A stretch of DNA of 40,120 nt from a virus. The notes beneath the pieces are model-generated. The model was given only the letters and a program-made list of their open reading frames with translations. It made no database searches and was not told where the DNA came from. The stretch spans positions 1-40,120 of IMG/VR virus record IMGVR_UViG_3300009422_000016; one strand, 5' to 3'. Both the position numbers and the translations under genes were made by a program. The first letter of the stretch is position 1, and every line of letters starts with the position of its first letter. Positions 15,904 to 24,401 of this stretch are shown here, one piece after another.

Positions 15904-17463
15904 ATGGCTAATATACCTATCATTAATAATCTTAGAGTAGTACCAAGAGATGCAGAGTTTCTTGACCGAAAGACTGGTGCCAGGGGTGAGATCTTTTACG
16001 ATAAAGATAATAACACCATAAGACTATACGACTCAGAGATTGTAGGTGGTTTACCATTAGCAAGAGGCGATTTAACTAATATTACTAACTCTGTATTTGC
16101 TGCAAAAGCAACAGAAGCAGGAGTTGGTGGTGGTGGTGGCAGTATTGAAGTAAGTCTAACAGCACCTAGTACACCAACAGAAGGCACAATCTGGTTTAAT
16201 AGCAATAATGGACTACTGTATGTTTATATCAATGATGGCGATAGCAATCAATGGGTACAACCTGTATTAGGTTATCCTGCAATTCCTTCAACCCTACAAG
16301 ATTTAACAAACGTAACTATTACAACACCAAGTACTAATCAGGTATTAAAATACAATGGCGCAGCTTGGGTTAATGCAGCAGCAACAGGTGGAATAGCATT
16401 AACAGATTTAAGTGTATCCACAGCGGCTGCCGGAACATCAGCATTTGCATACAACAATGGCACAGGTGTATTTACATTTACTCCACCAGATTTATCAGGT
16501 TATTTAACAAGTATACCAGCACAATCATTCACAAGTTTGACAGGCAAGCCTACTACAATATCAGGTTATGGTATTACAGATGCTGCAACATCAGCACAAG
16601 GTACTAAAGCAGATAGTGCATTACAAAATTTAACAGCAACATCAATTACAACACTATCTGATGTTGCATCAAGTTCACCGAGTGCTAACCAAGTACTTAA
16701 ATGGGACGGATCACAATGGTCACCTGCCGCAGACGCTGTTGGTAGCGGATCAGCTGCCGCAACTATTAGCGGAGCAACTCAAGCAAATCCGGTAGTAGTT
16801 ACATCAGCTTCTGCACACGGTTTCTATGAAGGACAGCCAGTAACTATTACTGGTGTTGTTGGCATGACGCAGCTTAATGGTAACGAATACTACGTAAACA
16901 TTGCAACTTCAACATCGTTTGCTTTATACTCTGACAGTGCGTTATCAACAACTGTAAACGGTACAGGCTTTGGTGCATGGTCATCAGGTGGTACAGCAAC
17001 AGGCGGAGCAGTTGCAGCTGAAGTAGGTAACTTTGTATTCACAGGTTCAAACATTGACACAGGTGATAGTTCATCTATAAGTGTTACTCCACTTGTTACA
17101 ATGCAAAGTGATTTAACTGTTGAAAACGATTTAACTGTAAACAATTTGCTTACAGCAGCACAGTTTTCAGTAACAGACTTTACAACAACAAATCACATAA
17201 CACAGAATTTAACAGTAAATGATACATTATCAGTAAAAACTATCGCACAGACCGATACTGGCACACCTCAGATTACAAGTAGTTCAACACTAGTTTTAGA
17301 TACACAAGACGGTGTAAGAGTTACCGGTGCTCCATTTAGACTGCCTAGCTTTACAACAACACAGAAAAATGCACTAACACCTGCAAACGGTGATATGGTA
17401 TATGACACTACGTTGAACAAAGCACAGGTATATCAAAATGGTGCTTGGGCGAGCTTGGTATAG
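15904..17463 (+). CDS. Tail-fibre/adhesin-like structural protein
   Basis: A 519-residue protein. Low-complexity Ser/Thr/Ala/Gly-rich beta-type sequence with several fibre modules: an N-terminal domain (NNLRVVPRDAEFLDRKTGARGE), a Gly run near residue 76, W-modules (PTEGTIWFNSNNGLLYVY, QVLKYNGAAWV, QVLKWDGSQWS, NGDMVYDTTLNKAQVYQNGAW), a SYxGYGITDA-type fibre repeat (residues about 215-230), and VENDLTVNNL repeats near 400. These are typical of marine T4-like tail fibre or virion adhesin proteins. It shares a module, down to a 28-nt identical stretch, with the fibre gene at 20027. First gene of the plus-strand unit with the protease. Confidence 0.75.
   Translation: MANIPIINNLRVVPRDAEFLDRKTGARGEIFYDKDNNTIRLYDSEIVGGLPLARGDLTNITNSVFAAKATEAGVGGGGGSIEVSLTAPSTPTEGTIWFNSNNGLLYVYINDGDSNQWVQPVLGYPAIPSTLQDLTNVTITTPSTNQVLKYNGAAWVNAAATGGIALTDLSVSTAAAGTSAFAYNNGTGVFTFTPPDLSGYLTSIPAQSFTSLTGKPTTISGYGITDAATSAQGTKADSALQNLTATSITTLSDVASSSPSANQVLKWDGSQWSPAADAVGSGSAAATISGATQANPVVVTSASAHGFYEGQPVTITGVVGMTQLNGNEYYVNIATSTSFALYSDSALSTTVNGTGFGAWSSGGTATGGAVAAEVGNFVFTGSNIDTGDSSSISVTPLVTMQSDLTVENDLTVNNLLTAAQFSVTDFTTTNHITQNLTVNDTLSVKTIAQTDTGTPQITSSSTLVLDTQDGVRVTGAPFRLPSFTTTQKNALTPANGDMVYDTTLNKAQVYQNGAWASLV
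16457..16484 (+). repeat. 28-nt exact repeat, copy 1
   Basis: Encodes NGTGVFTFTP within the fibre gene. The same 28 bases recur at 20379-20406 in a second fibre gene, within a longer similar protein module. Confidence 0.8.
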
Positions 17464-17472
17464 GTATAAAGC

Positions 17473-20004
17473 ATGGCTGACAGAGAATATATTGTTACAG
17501 TAAACCCCGGAGTTGATCTTGATGCACTTGATGCAGAGATGGTTTCAGCACTAGGTTCAGATACAATTCCAACAAGAAAAGTTACAATTGCAAATCCTCG
17601 TGAAGCTTCTAGAGTATCAACTCACTTCATGTTATCAGACGCAGAAGCAGAAGATTTAAGAAACAATGCTAGAGTTTTAGCTGTTGAAATTCCTGTTGAA
17701 GAACGTGACGATGTTCAAATAAGTTTGCGAGCTTCACAAACAGGAAACTTTTTTAGAGGTTCTGGTAGTAGTGGTAATCTTGACAACTGGGGATTACAGC
17801 GTTGTATAAGTGAAACAGAAAATTATGGCAACGGTAGTACACCAGCAGGCACTCAAACAATTACATCAATATCAGATCCTTATTTGTATCCACTAGATGG
17901 TACAGGGGTTGATGTTGTTATTCAAGATAGCGGAATTGAAGGTGGACACCCTGAATGGGAAACATTAAATTTTGTAGCACCAGATCATTATGCTGCAGGT
18001 CCATTAGTTACAGATAGTACCAATGGCGCCGTGTTTGATAGAAGTATTAATGTACACGGACTTAAAATTGTAATTGCAGGAGCAGTGGGCGGAGCAACAA
18101 CTGTACATAGCGAGTTTGCAAAAAAAGTTGCAAGAACAGTTGAGCTATTACTAACTCCACGTAAAACAACAAACACCGAAAAACAAAAAAAACTTATTGA
18201 AAACCTAAGAGGCGATACAGGTACGTGGCATGCAGGAACTCCAGCAGCACAACGAGTTGGTTTCGGCGGTGGTGCTAGTTACTCACCTAATTGGTTAACT
18301 GACAGTGGCATTGGTAGTTATAGCGGTTATCAAGGGTTTCTAGATAGCCATGCTGTTAACGATATGGTTTGGTATTTAAATTCAGGTGGCACGCCAGGTA
18401 CTGGCAACAACGATATAACAGAAGTAATAGAACATGTATTTCATACAATACATCAATATGGGCTTGAAGCTAGAGAATTAAAAATGTATCCTAGCTTTGA
18501 TTCAGACTGGGCAACAGGCCCAATGTTCCTTGCAATGAAAGAAGCAGAAGATAACAATATATGGGATGCAGCGAGCAGTGGTGCACCTAACTGGAAAACA
18601 GACGCCGATACATTTCCTGTAGCAGTAAAAGAATACTTATATCTACTAAACTTTGCAATGTTTGAATATACAAGTTTATGGGACGGTGGCAGTTTGGCTC
18701 CTGAATGGGTTGACTCTGCACGTACTCCAGCAGGTGTACAAGCTCTAAATCCGTTAGGTTATGGATTGTTTAACACACATATTAAAGATGTAATTGAAAA
18801 AATCGACATTGATGTTTTACAAAGTATTTTCCCAGACGGCGATACAGGAAATCCATTTGCAGCAGGATCGTCAGGATATGTTTCAAATACATCAAGTTCA
18901 AGACTACAGCAAATTGACTGGTACAAAGAAAGTACTGTAACAGGAACACAAGATACAACTTTTTATACAGACTTGCACGGGCACGGAACACATGTTACAG
19001 GAACAGTTGCAGGTAAAACCTTTGGTTGGGCAAAAGGTGCAAGAATATATTCACAAAAATTAGGAGGGCTTGAAGGCTCAGCAGATCCTAATGATGGTAT
19101 TAGTATTGTAAATTCATTTGATTGTATTAGACTATGGCACAGCAAAAAACCTATTGATCCAATTACAAAAGTTAAAAGACCAACTATTGTTAACATGAGT
19201 TGGGGATACGGAACTAACATTGCTAATACAGAAACTCCAGTATCTGGAAACTACAGAGGAGCAGCATGGACTTACGGTACTGACTACGCTGATGTTAACC
19301 AGGTATGGGCAAACGTAGGTGTTGTACCTTTTGTAGGAACAAGATGGAAAATTCCTGTCCAAGTAGCATACGTTGATGCTGAAGTTGCAGATATGATTAA
19401 TGATGGTATACATGTTTGTATTGCAGCAGGTAATGATTATTATAAAGTTGATGTTAGTGGCGGAGACGATTACAATAATAATGTTACATTTACTGCCGGA
19501 ACATACAATTATCATAGACCGCCTTCTCCATATGCAACAGGAGCATTTAACGTAGGCAATATCGATAGCAGAATTTTAAACAATTTAGATGTAACTAAGC
19601 CAGACAGCATGAAAGGCCCTGCTGTAACTATATGGGCACCCGGAACAAATATTATTAGTGCATGTTCAAACATATCAGAAATTGGCGGACCATCAGTATA
19701 TAAATTAAACAGCAGTTGGGGACAACAATCTATTAGTGGTACAAGTATGGCAAGTCCGCAAGTATGTGGTGTAGGAGCATTAAACTTACAAGTAGATCCT
19801 ACATTAACACCTGCACAACTTAAACAAAAGTTAGAAGGAAACGCACCTGCAGTAATGTTTACAACAAGCTCAAGCACTGATTACAATCAATATACCACTA
19901 GTATTATGGGATCAGCAGGTAAAATTTTATACAACAAATACAACTCAAGTCAACCATTTGCAACAAGCGGTGGCGTTACTATAACTAATTTGCGTATAGT
20001 ATAA
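17473..20004 (+). CDS. Subtilisin-family (S8) serine protease with large insertion
   Basis: An 843-residue protein. The catalytic triad is visible: D152 in VVIQDSGIEGGHP, H504 in HGHGTHVTGTVAG and S758 in SGTSMASPQV, with the oxyanion Asn N654 in IAAGND. The first 100 residues may be a propeptide-like domain. Between Asp and His lies an insertion of roughly 330 residues (165-495), far beyond the usual spacing, containing EHVFHTIHQYG (320-330) with a HxxHxxH pattern that could bind metal. No signal peptide or membrane segment is seen. It lies between fibre genes, so it may be virion-associated, processing fibre proteins or digesting host surface protein. The triad is seen; the role is inferred. 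Confidence 0.88.
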   Translation: MADREYIVTVNPGVDLDALDAEMVSALGSDTIPTRKVTIANPREASRVSTHFMLSDAEAEDLRNNARVLAVEIPVEERDDVQISLRASQTGNFFRGSGSSGNLDNWGLQRCISETENYGNGSTPAGTQTITSISDPYLYPLDGTGVDVVIQDSGIEGGHPEWETLNFVAPDHYAAGPLVTDSTNGAVFDRSINVHGLKIVIAGAVGGATTVHSEFAKKVARTVELLLTPRKTTNTEKQKKLIENLRGDTGTWHAGTPAAQRVGFGGGASYSPNWLTDSGIGSYSGYQGFLDSHAVNDMVWYLNSGGTPGTGNNDITEVIEHVFHTIHQYGLEARELKMYPSFDSDWATGPMFLAMKEAEDNNIWDAASSGAPNWKTDADTFPVAVKEYLYLLNFAMFEYTSLWDGGSLAPEWVDSARTPAGVQALNPLGYGLFNTHIKDVIEKIDIDVLQSIFPDGDTGNPFAAGSSGYVSNTSSSRLQQIDWYKESTVTGTQDTTFYTDLHGHGTHVTGTVAGKTFGWAKGARIYSQKLGGLEGSADPNDGISIVNSFDCIRLWHSKKPIDPITKVKRPTIVNMSWGYGTNIANTETPVSGNYRGAAWTYGTDYADVNQVWANVGVVPFVGTRWKIPVQVAYVDAEVADMINDGIHVCIAAGNDYYKVDVSGGDDYNNNVTFTAGTYNYHRPPSPYATGAFNVGNIDSRILNNLDVTKPDSMKGPAVTIWAPGTNIISACSNISEIGGPSVYKLNSSWGQQSISGTSMASPQVCGVGALNLQVDPTLTPAQLKQKLEGNAPAVMFTTSSSTDYNQYTTSIMGSAGKILYNKYNSSQPFATSGGVTITNLRIV

Positions 20005-20007
20005 ATA
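20000..20007 (+). promoter_or_regulatory. T4-type late promoter box TATAAATA
   Basis: Perfect match, overlapping the protease stop codon. The predicted start near 20013 gives a 14-nt leader with AGAGGAA before ATG 20027. Confidence 0.65.
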
Positions 20008-20026
20008 CAGTAGAGGAACAAATATT

Positions 20027-20845
20027 ATGGCATTAGCATTTCCAAACAGTCCTTCAGAAGGAGCTCAGTATTCAAGCGGTGGCGTTACATGGCAATGGGA
20101 CGGTACGACTTGGAACATCGTTATCTCTGGTGGCGGAGGCGGTGCTTCGAGCATGTCGTTTGCTACTATATCAGTTGCAGGACAAGACAATGTTTTAGCA
20201 GATAGTACATCAGATACACTAACCTTAGTTGCTGCTTCTGGTATGACTATTACTACAGATGCTGCAACAGACACAGTTACTTTTGCATCATCGGGTGGAG
20301 GAGGCGGAGGAATATCATTAACAGATTTAAGTGTAACAACTGCGTCTGCTTCAGGAGCTGGTAGTTTAGCTTATAATGATGGCACAGGTGTATTTACATT
20401 TACTCCTGCTGCAAGTGTAGCATCTACATTTGCATCACTATCAGATGTAGCTAGTTCAGGAACAACAATAGCTGATGTGTATTTGCCTGCAATTACTAAA
20501 TTAGTGGTTACTAATATAGGTACATCGGCATACTTGTTTGATCAATATGCTGATAATAACGCTACAATATATGTTATAAGCGGAACAACTATTGCATTTA
20601 GAATTACCTCAGGCGCCAGTCATCCTTTCCAAATTCAAAACGCAATTGGTACAGCATATAATACTGGACTAGTACACGTATCAGATAGTGGCACTGTTAC
20701 AACAGGTGCTGCTGCTAACGGAGCAACTAGCGGAGTGTTGTATTGGAAAGTTCCATCTAGTTTATCAGGCGGGTATAGATATCAGTGTACTAATCATGCT
20801 GCTATGGTAGGATCGATTTTTATTAAATCTATAGCAGCTATTTAA
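20027..20845 (+). CDS. Fibre-type protein with C-terminal cupredoxin (blue-copper-like) domain
   Basis: A 272-residue protein. The N-terminus PSEGAQYSSGGVTWQWDGTTW is the phage W-module, followed by two poly-Gly linkers and the ISLTDLSV...GTGVFTFTP module shared with the gene at 15904. The last ~115 residues resemble a cupredoxin: a beta-rich stretch with TSGASHPFQI supplying a first His, and YQCTNHAAMVGSIFI supplying Cys, His and Met in CxxHxxxM order, the usual type-1 copper ligand arrangement. Domains like this are familiar from marine phage structural proteins. Copper binding, redox use or a purely structural/adhesive role cannot be separated from sequence. Its stop overlaps that of the facing gene. 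Confidence 0.8.
   Translation: MALAFPNSPSEGAQYSSGGVTWQWDGTTWNIVISGGGGGASSMSFATISVAGQDNVLADSTSDTLTLVAASGMTITTDAATDTVTFASSGGGGGGISLTDLSVTTASASGAGSLAYNDGTGVFTFTPAASVASTFASLSDVASSGTTIADVYLPAITKLVVTNIGTSAYLFDQYADNNATIYVISGTTIAFRITSGASHPFQIQNAIGTAYNTGLVHVSDSGTVTTGAAANGATSGVLYWKVPSSLSGGYRYQCTNHAAMVGSIFIKSIAAI
20379..20406 (+). repeat. 28-nt exact repeat, copy 2
   Basis: Identical to 16457-16484. Marks a module shared or exchanged between two fibre genes flanking the protease. Confidence 0.8.
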
Positions 20846-21105
20846 ACTCTAAGTTCTTTAAGTTTCTTATCAAGTGTTTTTCTAATAACAGCAATGTCTT
20901 GCCTAGCTTCAGGTGCTCTGTCAGCACTAGTGGCTTCAAATGCTAATTGACCATGAAGCTCATCTACTTTTTTAACTGTAGTAATTAACTTCTGTAATAA
21001 ATTATTGCACGAAACAGCAGCTTCGGTATTAGATATTTGGTCAATTCTTTCTTGAAATTTTTGTACTTCATTTAGAAAGACCGGTGCTTCAGATAATGTT
21101 AGCAT
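20842..21105 (-). CDS. Small helical protein, last gene of the neck operon
   Basis: An 87-residue, mostly helical and charged protein (VFLNEVQKFQERIDQI, LLQKLITTVKKVDELHGQL, DIAVIRKTLDKKLKELRV) with coiled-coil character. It overlaps the Nudix-like gene by 17 nt and its stop codon overlaps the stop of the facing fibre gene. I do not recognise a family; its position after gp14-gp15 suggests a late, possibly virion-assembly role. Confidence 0.6.
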   Translation of the reverse strand: MLTLSEAPVFLNEVQKFQERIDQISNTEAAVSCNNLLQKLITTVKKVDELHGQLAFEATSADRAPEARQDIAVIRKTLDKKLKELRV

Positions 21106-21478
21106 CTTTGTTTAACTCCAAAATAGTTTCTATCTTTGTTCTAATTAGACTATTATTTAATGTATTCCGTAACCCGGTATGTAGGTTCTTGGGTAGGTAA
21201 TTTAAATCACTCCAGCAAAACGTAGCAGTATTGATTGTTAAAAATTCGTGATCAACTAAACACATATATGTTCCGTATTCAAACCCTTTGTCTTGGCTGA
21301 GATATAACTCAATAGGTACAATCTTACCTTTAGCAAACTTACCTTGTAACTCTGTACTATCGTCAATTACTGAAGTTTTCTTTGCAAAGGTTGGTACGGT
21401 CCACTTCTCGTTTTCTAATATAAGAAGTATACGTTGGGTGTCTAATGAAAGATATAATAAGCCTGCTCGTTTCTGCAT
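21089..21478 (-). CDS. Nudix-fold-like protein lacking a clear Nudix box
   Basis: A 129-residue protein. RAGLLYLSLDTQRILLILENEKWTVPTF resembles the first strands of phage Nudix hydrolases, and FCWSDLNYLPKNLHTGLRNTL is very like their C-terminal end (W...DLP.NLH.G...). The central Nudix box GX5EX7REUXEEXGU cannot be found; the corresponding part reads LQGKFAKGKIVPIELYLSQD. So it is either a degenerate Nudix protein or a different use of the fold. It lies 8 nt after the gp15 stop and probably shares its message. Confidence 0.55.
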   Translation of the reverse strand: MQKRAGLLYLSLDTQRILLILENEKWTVPTFAKKTSVIDDSTELQGKFAKGKIVPIELYLSQDKGFEYGTYMCLVDHEFLTINTATFCWSDLNYLPKNLHTGLRNTLNNSLIRTKIETILELNKDANII

Positions 21479-21486
21479 AACGATAC

Positions 21487-22977
21487 TTAGCTAGGGTTGG
21501 GGTCTATTCTCCAGAATCCTGATGAATATTCTCCCTCGAAAGATTTTAACCATTCAGTTCCTGTCCACTTGTATTGAATACCTGTTTTTAAATTTTGGAA
21601 GTATGTTGGAGCAACAAGTGTGTTTGGATCTTTTAGTGTAATCCAATCTGTACCATTCCACTCAATAATAGAGTTTGCTACAATAATAGGATCATTACCA
21701 GTTGTGCCTTTCCATGCATCAGCTCCGTCATAAGCTTCGTTGTACGGAGTTTCACGATAACTTTGTCCAACATTTTCACTATCGTTAACGTCATCTAGAA
21801 CAAGGTATCTTGTACCTAACGGAATAGCACTATGACTTCCCCAGGTTGTAATTGGATTAAACTTATATGGATCAATAATTGCATCAACTGTAGATTTTGC
21901 AGCAACGCCGTTAACTGTAGATGCGATGCTTGTATTAGTTGGAATTGTATCTTGATCAAATGTTACAAGTAGTACTTTTGGATTTGACGGATTAATAGCA
22001 AATGAACCAACCATTTCAAATCCGGTGGGCTGCATAAAGTATATTCGAGATCCAGCTTTGTATCCGCCTAGTTTATCTATAACAGCAGTCCAATCAATTT
22101 CGGTAGTTTTACTTTTTATTTCTTTTTGTAATCCTAACGAATTAACAGCTTCATCATTATCTATAATAGTTAACTCGTAATCGTATGCTTGATTATTATT
22201 TGCTTTAAACAATAATACTCCATAACGTGCATTAGCGTATATTGATGCTTGTGCTGATGATGCATCATAAATTAAATCACTTAAATTTGTTACATCGCCG
22301 GATTCTGTAAAGATGTTTGCAATAACACTTCTTACAATACCAAGTTTTTTAACTTTAGTAGGAGGAGAAATATAAATTGGCATTGTAAAATCTAGTGAGC
22401 AAATATCAACATCACTATCAACACCAACAGGAATAGCACGTGAACTAAAATTAGTAGATACTAAATCAACTACACTTAAACTTGTCCAATCAATGTAGTT
22501 GTCTGTAGCTTGAATAGCTAATGACGGATTAAATAATACTAACATTTGTTCTAATAGTTGTAATTTTTGATCTGTATTTGAAGTCCAAATATCTGCTTTC
22601 ATGTTTAACATAAATGGAGTTGGTAAAAGTCTTTCTACAGTATAGGCATTACCTTGCGCTCCTGTATACTGAGCTACGTTATTTTCATCAAAAGAAAAAT
22701 CTCTTTCTCTAACACTTAGTTTACTAACAAATGTTGGATCAGATAATCTAGTCTTGTCCATTTCCATGCCTGTAATGTAACAAGCTATTCTTGGAACTGT
22801 TGGCAATTTGTTTTCAGAGTTTTCTCTAATTAATGCTGCAACTTGTCTTGAAAGGTCTCCGTACATAACTGGCACTGTTTGCTCAGACTTATCGCCTGCT
22901 TGATATTTAAAACCAATAAAGATTCTCATAAACTGAGTTACGTATCTTCTTATTTGGCCGTCATAAAAGAAATCCAT
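21487..22977 (-). CDS. 15: Tail sheath stabiliser, T4 gp15-like
   Basis: A 496-residue protein. The N-terminus MDFFYDGQIRRYVTQFMRIF corresponds to the FxYFYNSxFRRY start of T4 gp15, and DIWTSNTDQKLQLLEQMLVLFNP and MPIYISPPTKVKK match its conserved core. In T4, gp15 caps the tail tube and sheath and joins it to the neck. The protein is much longer than T4 gp15 (272 aa); the extra C-terminal part holds W-modules (SIIEWNGTDWITL and YKWTGTEWLKSF) like those in the sheath and fibres. It begins with a TAATG overlap on gp14. Confidence 0.8.
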   Translation of the reverse strand: MDFFYDGQIRRYVTQFMRIFIGFKYQAGDKSEQTVPVMYGDLSRQVAALIRENSENKLPTVPRIACYITGMEMDKTRLSDPTFVSKLSVRERDFSFDENNVAQYTGAQGNAYTVERLLPTPFMLNMKADIWTSNTDQKLQLLEQMLVLFNPSLAIQATDNYIDWTSLSVVDLVSTNFSSRAIPVGVDSDVDICSLDFTMPIYISPPTKVKKLGIVRSVIANIFTESGDVTNLSDLIYDASSAQASIYANARYGVLLFKANNNQAYDYELTIIDNDEAVNSLGLQKEIKSKTTEIDWTAVIDKLGGYKAGSRIYFMQPTGFEMVGSFAINPSNPKVLLVTFDQDTIPTNTSIASTVNGVAAKSTVDAIIDPYKFNPITTWGSHSAIPLGTRYLVLDDVNDSENVGQSYRETPYNEAYDGADAWKGTTGNDPIIVANSIIEWNGTDWITLKDPNTLVAPTYFQNLKTGIQYKWTGTEWLKSFEGEYSSGFWRIDPNPS

Positions 22978-24356
22978 TATTCGTCTGCCTCAGGTCTAAG
23001 AGCTTTACTCAAGCTCTGTTTTTCTGCTACTTGTTTTCCACCAATGCTATTAACTTTAGTATTGTTGATAAACGAATCCTTGCCTTTGTTAGTTGCAGCA
23101 TCCTTACCAGCAAAGTCAGCACCAACAGCTACATCGCTTGGCCCTAAATTACTCATTGTTGTTCTTACATCATCCTCAGTTTTTCTCCAACGTACTCCGT
23201 TGAATCTAAACAAACGTGTAGGTTTGTAATCTGTACGTAAGTGGAATTGTCCTTCCATAGGATTTAGAGGAAATGCAATACCTTGTGTAAACGGCGCACC
23301 GTTTTCAGGTAATCCATCACCAATAATATAACCCGGATACGCATTACCATCTGGTGTTTGGTATACTGTATCAGCGGTTATTGCCATGTAAATTTCGTTG
23401 CCTTGATCATCTAATAGTGTATTACCAGCAGTATCAGTAGACGGAATTAATAAGTCATTGCTATCAGCTGTGACTAATTCTGTATTTCCTTTAATGTCTT
23501 GCTGCATGGTATAGAACTTAGTAGTGTCATAGCCTGATTGCGGAACATCAGCTTCTGCTTGATTAAGAACTGCTTGAGTAATCTGCATTTCTTTTTCATA
23601 CGTACTCATAATATCTTTGAGTGTATCTGCAAGTTTGTAATGTGTTTCATTTGGTGGTTGAATGTTTGTACATTCTGCAAGTACTGTATACTTTTCACCG
23701 TTTGGTGCAATAACAATATCACCTGGAAAGTAAGTTGACTCTGCGTTCCACGTACCTTTTAAACTTTCAACATCTGCAATACCATCGAGTATTTGTTTAA
23801 ACTCTTGTGAGTCAACAAGTGGTTTACATTTTGCACGATATAAGTGTGGATACCATGTATTTGAAAATCCTTCAGCTGCTCTGTTTACATCTTCAACAAC
23901 GTAAAAACGTTTTAGAGCGTAGTTAAGATCGTTAAGAGCATGTTCGTCATCTAAATGAGGAAGCTCAATAACATCTCCTGATAATAATTTTCTTCCTAGT
24001 TTCTCAACAGTATCGTTAATATGAAATGTTACAAACACTGTATCGTTTTGTAAAAATAAACCAAATTGGCTTAAATTAAAATCAATATCTTGTACATTGT
24101 ATACACCACGCAATCTATAAATGTCTGGATCGTATTTTCGATCTCTGTTTTCTAAGAACAGCATGTCCTGAATATTTGTAGGATCATCTTGACTGTATAC
24201 TGGTGTAGACGGTGTGTTTTCCTGTGAGGTACCCGGTCCTATGTACTTGTGTAGAAGCACGTCGGTTCCACCCACTTGGAACATCTCCCAAACGGTTCTA
24301 TCTTGAAATTTGTAATCGTTGCCCTTTTCGGGTCTATATAAACTAAGTCTTGGCAT
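22977..24356 (-). CDS. 14: Neck protein, T4 gp14-like
   Basis: A 459-residue protein. The first ~200 residues fit the T4 gp14 neck protein: NIQDMLFLENRDRKYDPDIYRLRGVY, FGLFLQNDTVFVTF, LLSGDVIELPHLDD and LKRFYVVEDVNRAAEGFSNTWYPHLYRAK are the kind of motifs seen in cyanophage gp14. T4 gp14 is only 256 aa; the C-terminal half adds domains including PMEGQFHLRT...RLFRFNGVRW, a W-module. gp14 and gp13 form the neck between capsid and tail. The ATG is 8 nt downstream of a GGTAAATA box, giving a leader of only about 3 nt. Confidence 0.75.
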   Translation of the reverse strand: MPRLSLYRPEKGNDYKFQDRTVWEMFQVGGTDVLLHKYIGPGTSQENTPSTPVYSQDDPTNIQDMLFLENRDRKYDPDIYRLRGVYNVQDIDFNLSQFGLFLQNDTVFVTFHINDTVEKLGRKLLSGDVIELPHLDDEHALNDLNYALKRFYVVEDVNRAAEGFSNTWYPHLYRAKCKPLVDSQEFKQILDGIADVESLKGTWNAESTYFPGDIVIAPNGEKYTVLAECTNIQPPNETHYKLADTLKDIMSTYEKEMQITQAVLNQAEADVPQSGYDTTKFYTMQQDIKGNTELVTADSNDLLIPSTDTAGNTLLDDQGNEIYMAITADTVYQTPDGNAYPGYIIGDGLPENGAPFTQGIAFPLNPMEGQFHLRTDYKPTRLFRFNGVRWRKTEDDVRTTMSNLGPSDVAVGADFAGKDAATNKGKDSFINNTKVNSIGGKQVAEKQSLSKALRPEADE

Positions 24357-24364
24357 GGTATAAC

Positions 24365-24372
24365 TATTTACC
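24365..24372 (-). promoter_or_regulatory. Late-type promoter box GGTAAATA (minus strand)
   Basis: Drives gp14-gp15. Eight bases separate it from ATG 24356, so the predicted leader is about 3 nt. Divergent from the box at 24389. Confidence 0.55.
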
Positions 24373-24388
24373 TAATCTATCTCCAACG

Positions 24389-24396
24389 GATAAATA
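24389..24396 (+). promoter_or_regulatory. Late-type promoter box GATAAATA, leaderless geometry
   Basis: Five bases separate the box from ATG 24402 and no Shine-Dalgarno is present. The T4 late start site would coincide with the A of the ATG. Confidence 0.6.
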
Positions 24397-24401
24397 CTTA
24401 T

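Noticed and set aside
15819-15923. Longer N-terminus (35 extra residues) for the oxygenase at 15240
   Set aside because: The extension would run through the minus-strand promoter box and the divergent promoter region, and the family N-terminus begins at ATG 15818.
19132-19515. Minus-strand open frame of 127 codons inside the protease gene
   Set aside because: Low-complexity composition (I/C/N/S-rich) caused by the antisense of a real gene; the protease frame is full length with an intact catalytic triad.
22513-22522. TAAATA occurrences inside coding sequence (for example near 22515 and 32747)
   Set aside because: They lie inside genes without a start codon at suitable distance, so they are treated as chance matches in AT-rich DNA.
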